Shown here: piece after piece, positions 1-10,646 of the stretch | How the letters are laid out: each line of letters starts with the position of its first letter | Numbering within the stretch: position 1 is the first letter of the stretch | NCBI GenBank assembly: GCA_013115135.1 | Contig: JABANP010000174.1 | Coordinates: 1 to 64,000 of the forward strand | DNA: 64,000 nt | Direction of reading: 5' to 3' | Source: Perkinsus olseni | Taxonomy: Eukaryota > Perkinsozoa > Perkinsida > Perkinsidae | Translations under genes and position numbers: made by a program | The notes under the pieces: model-generated | What the model was told of the DNA's origin: nothing | The model's database searches: none | Seen by the model: the letters and a program-made list of their open reading frames with translations, nothing else

Positions 1-68
1 GATCCCGATAGCCAAGTGACGGCCCACACCGCTGGGCGAAATCACCCCGACCCTCACGCGTTCGTGCA
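1..68 (-). pseudogene. 5' end of a second P5-type ATPase copy (window edge)
   Basis: Read on the minus strand, this edge resembles the first codons of the complete ATPase gene that starts at 10255: both share the run coding for P-S-L-G-Y-R near the N terminus. Here about 14 extra bases lie between the start region and that run, so the reading frame differs. The upstream DNA (about 135-240) also matches the DNA upstream of the complete gene. Only about 20 codons are inside the window, so I cannot tell a diverged functional copy from a pseudogene. Confidence 0.45.
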
Positions 69-165
69 TGAATAGATCACTACTTTAGAAACTGCAGACC
101 GGGTTCAACGAACACACCCACGAGTAAGCAAGCTGGGCGACCCATAGCAAAGCGTTGCGGCAACA

Positions 166-196
166 GCACGCATGCGCATATGGTGAGCATGCGTGC
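166..196. promoter_or_regulatory. Palindromic upstream element of ATPase copy (GCACGCATGC ... GCATGCGTGC)
   Basis: A perfect 10-base inverted repeat with an 11-base spacer lies about 100 bases upstream of the ATPase-like start at the left edge. The same element with the same arms and nearly the same spacer occurs at 10408-10438 upstream of the complete ATPase. Conservation of both arms while the surroundings diverge suggests a regulatory or hairpin function, which is inference. Confidence 0.5.
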
Positions 197-410
197 AGCC
201 AGTGGGAGTAAGGCGTGGCAGTGGATAACCTGACTAGAAAGATAACACCTCATGTGGTATAGTTTCAGGCTCATAGCAGACATGGAGTTGAATATTCGGT
301 AATTCACGTAGTCCACTCAGGGACCGTCCCTTATTTGAGGCCTGCCGCTGAAATGACTTCTTTGTCCGCCAATTGTATCCCCCCCATCCCGACCCCCCGT
401 CTCTGCATCC

Positions 411-1006
411 GCCAATTTGCTGATGTCTCAACAACAACAACTCGCTAATGTGATGATATCATCCTCGACCCCCATATAGGCTACGGCAACGGCCCTATCC
501 GCCAATTTGCTGATGTCTCAACAACAACAACTCGCTAATGTGATGATATCATCCTCGACCCCCATATAGGCTACGGCAACGGCCCTATCCGCCAATTTGC
601 CGATGTCTCAACAACAACAACTCGCTAATGTGATGATATCATCCTCGACCCCCATATAGGCTACGGCAACGGCCCTATCCGCCAATTTGCTGATGTCTCA
701 ACAACAACAACTCGCTAATGTGATGATATCATCCTCGACCCCCATATAGGCTACGGCAACGGCCCTATCCGCCAATTTACTGATGTCTCAACAACAACAA
801 CTCGCTAATGTGATGATATCATCCTCGACCCCCATATAGGCTACGGCAACGGCCCTATCCGCCAATTTGCTGATGTCTCAACAACAACAACTCGCTAATG
901 TGATGATATCATCCTCGACCCCCATATAGGCTACGGCAACGGCCCTATCCGCCAATTTGCTGATGTCTCAACAACAACAACAACTCGCTAATGTGATGAT
1001 ATCATC
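411..1006. repeat. 90-bp satellite, left block
   Basis: The unit beginning GCCAATTTGCTGATGTCTCA recurs every 90 bases at 411, 501, 591, 681, 771, 861 and 951. Copies are almost identical, apart from single changes (for example at 601 and 779) and a variable CAA run in the last one. The block ends in CATC, where an LTR element is inserted. A degenerate partial unit precedes it. No coding role is seen; open frames across it are repeat artefacts. Confidence 0.95.
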
Positions 1007-1927
1007 TGCACTATAGTGACAACATAGTGACGACTATAATCTGCGCTATGTAACAGCTACAGTCGGGTTTAACACTACTCAGCTATCAGACTACCATCGC
1101 CACACTTACCTTCACTGCTGCTGCGTATCATTAGTCTCAGATAACCATCTGATCTCATTCTGCGCTTTGCACTAGCGTCAATGAGTATACGTGCTGTCCT
1201 AAGCTTAGCGTAGTAAGCTGTAGTGCACATCATCACTAAGCTCCTCTCGAGTCCAATCTTACCTCTTTTTGAGCCCCGTCTCAAATAGCCGCACTGTACT
1301 GAGTTATAGTGCAGTAGTGGTAGCAGCTCCTTGTTCTCGTAAACCACTCTCGGACTTGGACTTCCACCCTGGTGCCTTATCGTCTTCATGGAGGCCGAGC
1401 CCAAACTCTGATTGTGCTTACAATTCTCCCTCATCAACATGTTCTGTTCGGTGTCAAGTTGCTACAACTCTTCGAGGCGAGCTATTTCTACACCTTCAGT
1501 TGCTTCTCGTTCCATCACGGTGCTCCTACTGGTCATCTTGATACAATTCCGGATGCAGCGGCGTTCAAGTCGACAATGGTAAACCGCCTAGACGCTCCCC
1601 ATCAAGTCCACAATGGCACAACCCCTAGACATTCAGCCTTCGCCCACCGGAACTACTACTCTCTACCCCTATCGCCCAGTATCAGCTGACGATAACTCTT
1701 ATCCTGCCTCATGTTCTCCAGTAGCCCGCATGCACTGGCTCTTCAACAATCGGTTGCGGTCAGCCCCTTCCATGAGCTTATTCACTGCATCGCGTTCTAG
1801 CCCATCTCACAACCATGACCTATCCCCCTACGGAATATTTGTAGCTTTCATGAAGAGAATTACAGCTTCGTCGCCCTTCCAAGCCCCCTAGAGTATGGCG
1901 CTGACATGACCTCGCTCCTCTGCCTGG

Positions 1928-2362
1928 TTGATCCGGCAGAGTCATCGTTCGTCATATTCGGAAACTCATCTCTCAAGCTCCTCCTCTGCAAAGTCCAACT
2001 CCGACTACAACTATGAGTCCATCTCCATCAATCTATCTCAGCTATCTCGTATTTCGACGGATGTGATCCATGTGCTGCCTACTGTACGACCCCTTCTACA
2101 AGCACAACCTATCTTACCACCAACTCCATCCGAGGATCATTCCGCTCACTCCTCTATCTCTACCTCGTCTTCGTCTTCCTCTGCTGCAACTATCGGAAGA
2201 TCTGGTCGATCTGCCCAATCTTGGCATTCTCTTCAAGCCTCCTCTTGGGAGTCAGCCCCAAGCGGTCCAGTCCGACGTTCACGACGAGTCCCTGTGAGAT
2301 TCGATCCCACCGGTTCTGCTAATGTCTCTAGTTTCGATGATCAGCTCTATCCTATCCGATAA
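1928..2362 (+). CDS. Ser-rich 144-aa ORF in LTR element, copy 1
   Basis: This open frame sits in the 3' half of internal region 1 and is repeated without an amino-acid change at 3310-3744. It is rich in Ser, Pro and Thr, and its C-terminal part reads RRSRRVPVRFDP, weakly recalling the basic linker of copia-type polyproteins between integrase and reverse transcriptase. No catalytic motif of reverse transcriptase, integrase, RNase H or protease was found. It may be a remnant of a polyprotein or not translated at all. Overlapping frames in the same repeat are no better supported. Confidence 0.3.
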   Translation: MIRQSHRSSYSETHLSSSSSAKSNSDYNYESISINLSQLSRISTDVIHVLPTVRPLLQAQPILPPTPSEDHSAHSSISTSSSSSSAATIGRSGRSAQSWHSLQASSWESAPSGPVRRSRRVPVRFDPTGSANVSSFDDQLYPIR

Positions 2363-3309
2363 CGCTTCGGAGGGAGAGAGAAACCTGCACTATAGTGACA
2401 ACATAGTGACGACTATAATCTGCGCTATGTAACAGCTACAGTCTGGTTTAACACTACTCAGCTATCAGACTACCATCGCCACACTTACCTTCACTGCTGC
2501 TGCGTATCATTAGTCTCAGATAACCATCTGATCTTATTCTGCGCTTTGCACTAGCGTCAATGAGTATACGTGCTGTCCTAAGCTTAGCGTAGTAAGCTGT
2601 AGTGCACATCATCACTAAGCTCCGCTCGAGTCCAATCTTACCTCTTTTTGAGCCCCGTCTCAAATAGCCGCACTGTACTGAGTTATAGTGCAGTAGTGGT
2701 AGCAGCTCCTTGTTCTCGTAAACCACTCTCGGACTTGGACTTCCACCCTGGTGCCTTATCGTCTTCATGGAGGCCGAGCCCAAACTCTGATTGTGCTTAC
2801 AATTCTCCCTCATCAACATGTTCTGTTCGGTGTCAAGTTGCTACAACTCTTCGAGGCGAGCTATTTCTACACCTTCAGTTGCTTCTCGTTCCATCACGGT
2901 GCTCCTACTGGTCATCTTGATACAATTCCGGATGCAGCGGCGTTCAAGTCGACAATGGTAAACCGCCTAGACGCTCCCCATCAAGTCCACAATGGCACAA
3001 CCCCTAGACATTCAGCCTTCGCCCACCGGAACTACTACTCTCTACCCCCTATCGCCCAGTATCAGCTGACGATAACTCTTATCCTGCCTCATGTTCTCCA
3101 GTAGCCCGCATGCACTGGCTCTTCAACAATCGGTTGCGGTCAGCCCCTTCCATGAGCTTATTCACTGCATCGCGTTCTAGCCCATCTCACAACCATGACC
3201 TATCCCCCCTACGGAATATTTGTAGCTTTCATGAAGAGAATTACAGCTTCGTCGCCCTTCCAAGCCCCCCTAGAGTATGGCGCTGACATGACCTCGCTCC
3301 TCTGCCTGG

Positions 3310-3744
3310 TTGATCCGGCAGAGTCATCGTTCGTCATATTCGGAAACTCATCTCTCAAGCTCCTCCTCTGCAAAGTCCAACTCCGACTACAACTATGAGT
3401 CCATCTCCATCAATCTATCTCAGCTATCTCGTATTTCGACGGATGTGATCCATGTGCTGCCTACTGTACGACCCCTTCTACAAGCACAACCTATCTTACC
3501 ACCAACTCCATCCGAGGATCATTCCGCTCACTCCTCTATCTCTACCTCGTCTTCGTCTTCCTCTGCTGCAACTATCGGAAGATCTGGTCGATCTGCCCAA
3601 TCTTGGCATTCTCTTCAAGCCTCCTCTTGGGAGTCAGCCCCAAGCGGTCCAGTCCGACGTTCACGACGAGTCCCTGTGAGATTCGATCCCACCGGTTCTG
3701 CTAATGTCTCTAGTTTCGATGATCAGCTCTATCCTATCCGATAA
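3310..3744 (+). CDS. Ser-rich 144-aa ORF in LTR element, copy 2
   Basis: This is identical in protein sequence to the frame at 1928-2362, in the second internal region. Other frames in the region are broken between the two copies by C-run length changes near 3045, 3210 and 3270, while this frame is intact in both. That weakly favours it as the coding frame, but both copies are so young that conservation proves little. Confidence 0.3.
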   Translation: MIRQSHRSSYSETHLSSSSSAKSNSDYNYESISINLSQLSRISTDVIHVLPTVRPLLQAQPILPPTPSEDHSAHSSISTSSSSSSAATIGRSGRSAQSWHSLQASSWESAPSGPVRRSRRVPVRFDPTGSANVSSFDDQLYPIR

Positions 3745-4074
3745 CGCTTCGGAGGGAGAGAGAAACCTGCACTATAGTGACAACATAGTGACGACTATAA
3801 TCTGCGCTATGTAACAGCTACAGTCTGGTTTAACACTACTCAGCTATCAGACTACCATCGCCACACTTACCTTCACTGCTGCTGCGTATCATTAGTCTCA
3901 GATAACCATCTGATCTTATTCTGCGCTTTGCACTAGCGTCAATGAGTATACGTGCTGTCCTAAGCTTAGCGTAGTAAGCTGTAGTGCACATCATCACTAA
4001 GCTCCGCTCGAGTCCAATCTTACCTCTTTTTGAGCCCCGTCTCAAATAGCCGCACTGTACTGAGTTATAGTGCA

Positions 4075-4830
4075 CATCCTCGACCCCCATATAGGCTACG
4101 GCAACGGCCCTATCCGCCAATTTGCTGATGTCTCCACAACAACAACAACAACAACTCGCTAATGTGATGATATCATCCTCGACCCCCATATAGGCTACGG
4201 CAACGGCCCTATCCGCCAATTTGCTGATGTCTCCACAACAACAACTCGCTAATGTGATGATATCATCCTCGACCTCCATATAGGCTACGGCAACGGCCCT
4301 ATCCGCCAATTTGCTGATGTCTCAACAACAACAACAACAACTCGCTAATGTGATGATATCATCCTCGACCCCCATATAGGCTACGGCAACCCTATCCGCC
4401 AATTTGCTGATGTCTCAACAACAACTCGCTAATGTGATGATATCATCCTCGACCCCCATATAGGCTACGGCAACGGCCCTATCCGCCAATTTGCTGATGT
4501 CTCAACAACAACAACAACTCGCTAATGTGATGATATCATCCTCGACCCCCATATAGGCTACGGCAACGGCCCTATCCGCCAATTTGCTGATGTCTCAACA
4601 ACAACTCGCTAATGTGATGATATCATCCTCGACCCCCATATAGGCTACGGCAACGGCCCTATCCGCCAATTTGCTGATGTCTCAACAACAACAACTCGCT
4701 AATGTGATGATATCATCCTCGACCCCCATATAGGCTACGGCAACGGCCCTATCCGCCAATTTGCTGATGTCTCAACAACAACTCGCTAATGTGATGATAT
4801 CATCCTCGACCCCCATATAGGCTACGGCCT
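4075..4830. repeat. 90-bp satellite, right block, with variable CAA runs
   Basis: This continues the satellite of 411-1006 after the LTR insertion, with about eight units. Unit length varies because the CAA microsatellite within each unit expands and contracts (two to six triplets) and one unit near 4390 lacks six bases. The array therefore predates the LTR insertion. It ends near 4830 in unrelated sequence. Confidence 0.93.
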
Positions 4831-5379
4831 TATTCTCCAAATAGGCTTCTCAATGGTATAATATGAGCAGCGCCAGCGCGAAGGACTGGGTGTGATTTTT
4901 TCCGACAGCCACAGTCAGCAGATGCCATGGCATCCAGGACGCGTTATGGTCCAGCTGAGAGGTCTGCGCAGAAACGATATCCTCTTCCGGTGGTAGTTCC
5001 ATTCTACTGCAACACAACGAGAAGCCCGTGCATTCCGAAGGAAAACTGCTACAATTAAAGCTGGAAAAGCGAGCTCCAAGGCTCAGAGGACAACACCACG
5101 AGTTCACTCATCATGGGTTGTAAGGAAGCATCCGGGTTTACGAATATCCAGAAGGCTCAGGCTGAGTTCGAACAGCGGTATAACAGTGATAACAAGCGAT
5201 GGGATACGAAGAAGCAACAACATATCAACCCTCATTCCACAGCCAATCCGTGACAACTTGGCTTCTGCGGGAGCCCGTCATCTAACAGGCCCCTTTACTT
5301 ACGCAAGGCAACAGAGCAGTAGAGCTTGGAGGGGTAGCCGCTTGCCAGAACCGTACAACGCACAGTACAAATGCATCAA
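4831..5379. other. Intergenic, 3' side of the ATPase gene
   Basis: No recognisable gene. Short open frames exist on both strands (for example minus 4850-5107, 85 codons) but have no family signature. The 3' untranslated region of the minus-strand ATPase must lie here. Confidence 0.6.
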
Positions 5380-8300
5380 TCACGCGGTTTTGTGTGCACG
5401 TAACTTGACAACCCATTTCCTCCAATACGAGCCAGAGAGACCAAAACCAAAAGCAGCGTGTTGTATTGCTATATAGACGAGCAAAATAATTGTCATTGTA
5501 ACTCTGAAGGACGCCGGGTACACGTTATTCGGGCCATCATATCCCAGAGTCGAGATAGCAGGAGATGTCCACGGGTATCTTTGCAAAGCGAGCTCAGCGC
5601 CGGGACCGGAAGGTCTGCAGTCGTAGCTCGGCTGAGGCGACCAGTCGATGAGCTCGGGTACTGCCTTCTGATAAGTATGGATTTGGGGGCCTAGGAAACA
5701 CCCACCAACCGATCCTACTGAGTATTGCTCGATGACAGGGATGCCTGCGGTTTGAAGAGATGCACCGGTGTCGCAGTTAATGCGAAAAACGCAGGATAGG
5801 TCCCCCGGCTCAACCCAGAGCAGGCTGAAGATCAAGACGTTGACGAGGATATACATCACGTTCAAAGCCCAATTCCAGAGCACGCTCTTCCTGAAAGCCC
5901 CTCCATATGAGGAGACATAAGCGTGTGTGCTCAGAGCTGTCAGCATGAGGCAGACTTGGACAGGCATATCGTAGTTGTCGCCTTTTTTCGCCCACTCCTG
6001 CGGCGGGACACGTAGATCGAGAGTGTTAACGCGATTGTACCACTCCCTGTTAGAAGGCGACCACAGGATAGCGAACGCTACAAACTCGGCGACCCAGTAT
6101 GACAAGATGGGCAGAGTGCATACCAGAATGGTCCTCCACCCGAGCAGAGATCCGCTAGGACGATAGTCCGCAAGCCTGGTCGATGGACCGGAGAGAGTCA
6201 TCGTCCACACCATCACAACGCTGATGAGAATTTCCTGAGTGATCCAGAACCACTCGCCCGGCACCTGGTTGCCGATGATAGTACCGACGATTCGGGAACT
6301 GGTGAGGGTGAATGCATATACGATGAAGAAGGAGTAGGTGGCGATGTTTGTAGCAAGGCAGGCGCGACCCTCCCGGACCATGTCAACAACCGTGAATAGG
6401 GATCGACCATCACGACCAGAACTGAAAGGTGAGACCATAGATGCTTCTGCATCTGATAGAGCCATACCAGCATGAGCAGCACGAAGGGCGCCGCAGTCAT
6501 TACCACCATCACCACACATACCAACCACCAACTTCTTAGCTTGGAGGTACTTCGTCACGTTGACCTTATCCTCAGGCTTCATGCGGGCGAACACGAAGAT
6601 GTCATTCCACAAACGATCGAGCTGGAGGGGGTTGTGGACCAGGTATTTCCACGCAGACCTTGTCACAGCGAGTTGATCTGCGGCGGCCTTGATATCTGAG
6701 CATGGCTCGTTCCTCTCAGTATCTGTCCACACCAGCTCGTCGGCCTTCTCATCGAAGTCACCCAGTAGAACTCGTCCCCATGTAGTGGCCACAATTATAC
6801 CGCACTCCTTGGCGATGGAGATACCAGTCAAGACGTTATCACCAGTGCACATGACGCCGCGAATGCTCCCGGCAGACAAGGCTTTCATAGCAGCGGGTGA
6901 GTCTGGCTTCATTTCGTTACGAAAAAGTAGAAGACCACACATCGAAAGGCCCAGCTCGAGAGAGTCCCTTCTTGCCGATATGATTTGCTCGTCCGTCAAG
7001 GAGTCGTCCAGAGTTTTGCTGGCCATCGCCAAGGTGTAGTAATTATCAGAAGCACAAGCCTCCGAGACCTCGACATAGTCTGCTGGGATCGTCTCCGGCA
7101 GGGTAATAGCGGCCACGCGTTCATAGGACCCCTTGATAATGACGATTGCTTCCCCGGTGGACAAGTCCCTGACCACCGAGCCGGACGTCATTCTGTTGTG
7201 ATCGAAGTCGAGCTTCTTCAAGACCTTCAGCTTGTGCTGACCCTTTGGTGAGGTGATGACATTATCCGAGCCCTCCTCCCCTGGGTTGGGGAGAGACCAT
7301 CCAGTGGTAGTGAACATCGACACTTCGACGTTATTACCCACCAAGGTCCCATCACGCAGACTTGTCACAGTATGGCAACACGCCAAGCCGTATTGCATCC
7401 TCAGGGGAACCTTTCCTGATATCACGGACTTATTCTGGTCATCGAGAGGAGGCAAACCAGGCTCGAACTGCACCTTGCTCATGAACTCTCGCTTGGAAGC
7501 GTCGACGGCCACCACAGCTGCGAAGTCCATTCCGTCTTTGGTGATAGTGCCGGTCTTGTCGAAGACCATAGTCGATATCTTTCCGGCAACGGGTATCCTC
7601 CCCGGTTGAAGACATGATATCTTATGATGCTTCTCCAGCCTGTAGGCCGTGACAGACTGACCCATCACAATGGAGACAGGCAGCCTTGGGTTCATTGCTT
7701 GTGCAATAGCGGAGAGGACCTCTAAGCAAGTGATGACCCAGGAGCCCAGGTTCGTTGAAGTCAGGAAAAGAACGATGATGAGGACGGCATACAGACCAAG
7801 GATGCCGTAGACAATCGGCAGCTGGTCCGTATATTTGAACCTAGCATGAAACCCGTCAGGCCGCTGCTGGCGACGATGCACGGAAATTCGGTCCACTACA
7901 GCATTTCCAGGCCTACTTAGTAAAACCCCAGTGCAATTTGGTAAAACCTCAATGCAATTTAATAAAGCCCAGGCCAAATTAGTAAAAACCCAGAGCAAGT
8001 CAATGAGGCCCGGCCCAAATTAGTAAAACCCCAAAGCAATTTAGTCCGTACGCGAAACACATCCAGATCGCCCCTCCTGGATCGTCCTCTGGGATAACGG
8101 GGGAACCGGTAGAACGAATTCAGAGCACCGCCTGCAATACTGCAAAATGCTGCTCCGAAAAGGCGTTGAAGAGATTACTATGCAATTGTGCATACGATGC
8201 TTTAATCATGCTCGAACGTTGTACCCTAGTTGTTTAGCTATGAAAGACATGCAAGCCGGAGCCGAAAATACAGCATGTATAAACTGTAGCATGTCTTACC

Positions 8301-10255
8301 TGCGTTCTGCAACATATTGAGGCCTTACTTCATTGGGCTGACGATTGAGAGTGTTTTCATGCTTGTTGGTGACTTCGTAAAACTCTACTGAATCAAATTG
8401 CTTTGGACTTTTACTAATTTGGTCTATGTTTATCAAACTGCTCTGGGTTTTTACTAATTTGGTCTGGGCATAATTAAGTTGCTCTGGGGTTTTAATAAGT
8501 AGGCTTGGAGATGACGTAGAGCTCTCAAGTTCGGCTGATAGACTGGGCCGGTCCTAGCAGGGCCTAGACGTAACACTACGCCAAGTGCAAAAGATCACGT
8601 GATCGATGTCGCAGGTCGCATATTTCCATAGCAGTGCTATGATGGCACGCACCAGTTCAGCGGTCCGTGGCTCCCTTCCCCGAGTGGGTCTACCTGACTG
8701 ACTGTGGGAAGAGAACCATCCGAATGAGTTGGCCTTTAGTCGTCAGAGCTCCAACACCGGTCGCCAACAACACAGCCCGTCCCTCGTGCAGGCCCGTCGA
8801 CTGCATACAGGTGGTGCCTGCATAAATGCCCAGCATCCCGCCGGAGGATGGTCCGAAGAGAGGAGGTCTCACCTGCGTATGCCATATTCTTCTTCGTTAC
8901 TTCAGCACCTTGAACGTCTTCCACGGGGAACTTTTGGATGGGCATAGGCTCCCCCGTGAGCATCGATTCATTGACGATAATCGACCCTTGCACAATCACA
9001 CCGTCGCATGGGAGAGGCTCCCCTTCCTCCACTCTTAGTAGGTCACCAATGACCACACCATGGGAGCCGATTTCGATCCACTCTCCCGATCGCAACACCT
9101 TCACCCGACTCTCGAGCTTCGCCATGGCAGCGATCTTCTTCTGGCCTCTCCTCACGATGAACAGGGCGCGGTAGATTCCGGCAATGAAGGTCATGCCCAG
9201 CCAAATACAACCAATATTCCAGGCCGTGTAGACGATGTAGGACCAGGCTGCGATGGACTGCAGTATATAAAGGACATCACTAAACTCGGCGGCCAGACTT
9301 TCGAGGACGCCAGGGACCCTCACACGTATCTCATTCGGGCCCGTTCTCTCCAGCTCGAGCTTAGCCTCGTCGTGGCTCATACCGCCGGCTTTCATCCGGC
9401 TATGCATCTCATCAGATGTCCATTCGCCCATACCCACAGGACGGTATCGCCCTTCCTCGTCATCTAGCACATATCTTACACACGTATACTCATAGCACTT
9501 CACGTCAAGCACCTCGTCGTACTCAACCTCCACCAACGTCTTGCGAGTTGCAGTCCTGACTCTTGTACGCAGTCTGTCCCACAGGACCGACAATTGATGA
9601 CCAAAAGCCGGGATGTCTTCCTCGGAGGCCATGCCAGGATCGATCATATCCTTTGAATCCTCAGCGCGTGGTACGGCTTCTCCAATGACCACATTGGTCG
9701 CATCAGGGAGATTGGCTTCTGGGAGCATGAACAGGGTGGCGAGAGAGCCATAGAATTTAGATAGTGTAGCAGCAAGTACATGAAAGATGACCATAGAATA
9801 TATGCAGGGTATCACAACTCCGTTCCAGTCAGTCTGCCAGGCCGAAAGGAGGCCAGGAAAATAGGAAAATGTGCAGAATACCACGATGCCAAGGTAGGCC
9901 AAGACCAGCAGGACGATCCAAGAATACAGAATAGTTGTGCCGACGACCGATCTTCTGTAGCCGGTCTGAATGAAGAGCCTATCGACCTCGTCACTGACGA
10001 GTCGTCAGGACTGTGAAATGACAGACGACGGGCAGCGCCAGATGACTTGTGTTTCGTCTTAAAGGCCCTAGCAGTGTGGGCAGAACGATAGATCAAGAAG
10101 ATCGCAGATATGAGGAGCTGGCCGCAAAGGACGCAGGTCCAGGTGAGGGCAACCCTAGCTCCGAATTCCATACGTGGTAGTTGGAAGTTCTCGATAAACT
10201 GAGAAAACTGGCGATTCCGGTAGCCGAGTGACGGCGAAGTCCGTCTGACTCTCAT
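5380..10255 (-). CDS. P5-type (P5B-like) cation-transporting ATPase, four exons, 1304 aa
   Basis: Proposed exons, from the 5' end: 10255-10047, 9993-8873, 8817-8694 and 7840-5380, total 3915 nt. The protein has N-terminal membrane segments, an actuator domain with TGEP (usually TGES), the phosphorylation motif DKTGTITKDG, TGDN, a P-domain GDGGNDCGALRAAHAG typical of P5 ATPases, and several C-terminal membrane helices ending near the carboxy terminus. The membrane-4 signature is NPRLP, where P5A has PPELP and P5B PPALP or PPVLP. P5B pumps (ATP13A2 type) export polyamines from endolysosomes, while P5A act in the ER on membrane helices; the substrate here is not decided. Intron 1 (9994-10046) has a weak GTCATC donor; without it the frame breaks. 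Intron 3 (7841-8693) is 853 nt because it holds a transposon. An LTR relic lies just upstream. Confidence 0.9.
7907..8508. mobile_element. MITE-like inverted-repeat element in ATPase intron 3
   Basis: The ends are inverted copies: CCAGGCCTACTTAGTAAAAC at the left and its near complement at the right (23 of 25 bases). Inside each end are short subterminal repeats of the type CCAAATTAGTAAAA and CCCAGAGCAATTT, in opposite orientation at the two ends. The middle (about 8050-8390) has no open frame of note. This is the structure of a non-autonomous DNA transposon. No clear target-site duplication was seen, so the superfamily is open. It explains why this intron is over ten times longer than its neighbours. 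Confidence 0.75.
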
Positions 10256-10264
10256 GCGTTTGCG

Positions 10265-10377
10265 CGTCGGAAAAACGCTACTTGCCGCGATGATAGTCTA
10301 ACAGCTAAGTAGCACTGGGCCAGGCTGTAGGTGTTACATAGCGTACACAATAGTCGTCACCATGTTGTCACTATAGT
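10265..10377 (-). mobile_element. Degenerate LTR fragment in the ATPase 5' region
   Basis: Read on the minus strand, this stretch begins CACTATAGTGACAACATGG and follows the first 110 or so bases of the 307-bp LTR of the tandem element at 1007-4074 with roughly 75-80% identity by eye. It lies immediately upstream of the ATPase start codon (10255), in the same orientation as the gene. The ATPase-like copy at the left edge lacks it. It is either an old truncated solo LTR or shared ancestry of the LTR with this promoter. Confidence 0.6.
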
Positions 10378-10407
10378 GTGGACTCACAGCAAAGCGCCAA
10401 GGCAACA

Positions 10408-10438
10408 GCACGCATGCGCATGTGGTGAGCATGCGTGC
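10408..10438. promoter_or_regulatory. Palindromic upstream element of the ATPase gene
   Basis: GCACGCATGC and its exact reverse complement are separated by 11 bases, about 150 bases upstream of the ATPase start. This is the same element as at 166-196. A half-site, GCACGCATGCGCA, also occurs at about 57676 between the two EFL genes. A role as promoter element is inference. Confidence 0.5.
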
Positions 10439-10646
10439 AGTCAAAGAGATTCAGGCGCAGTACCGGTTAATCTGATCAGCAAGACCATGGTGATGCCTTC
10501 GGGAACATTCTGTGCCTCAGATCCCGAAGGTAGTAGCCTATGAGCTTTTAGCCCGATCGAAACTCATGCATGCACCGACAAGATGGAACCACACGATCGG
10601 CAACTCACCGTTTGGCCGGCTCGACGAAGATCCCCTTGTGAGCTTA

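Larger units (their letters stand above)
1007..4074 (+). mobile_element. Tandem LTR retroelement: LTR-internal-LTR-internal-LTR
   Basis: Three 307-bp direct repeats (1007-1313, 2386-2692, 3768-4074) start TGCACTATAG and end TTATAGTGCA, the TG...CA form of LTRs. They enclose two almost identical internal regions of 1072 and 1075 bp. The whole block is flanked by CATC on both sides (1003-1006 and 4075-4078), a 4-base target duplication inside the 90-bp satellite. TGGTAGCAGCTCC, a possible tRNA primer-binding site, starts 4 bases after each 5' LTR, and a purine tract GGAGGGAGAGAGAAACC abuts the next LTR. The internal region is too short for gag-pol, so it is non-autonomous. The A-B-A-B-A order fits LTR-LTR recombination between two copies. 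Only a few bases differ between LTRs, so insertion is recent. Confidence 0.85.

Noticed and set aside
1007..1313. CACTA-type DNA transposon ends (CACTATAG...TATAGTG)
   Set aside because: The repeats are direct 307-bp units starting TG and ending CA, with primer-site and purine-tract candidates, so an LTR element fits better.
3836..4309. 157-codon minus-strand frame with Cys runs
   Set aside because: It runs from an LTR into the satellite, and the Cys runs are the antisense of CAA repeats.
9994..10046. Frameshift near the N terminus of the ATPase
   Set aside because: A 53-nt intron with a weak GTCATC donor restores the frame, and the four-exon model is then 3915 nt.
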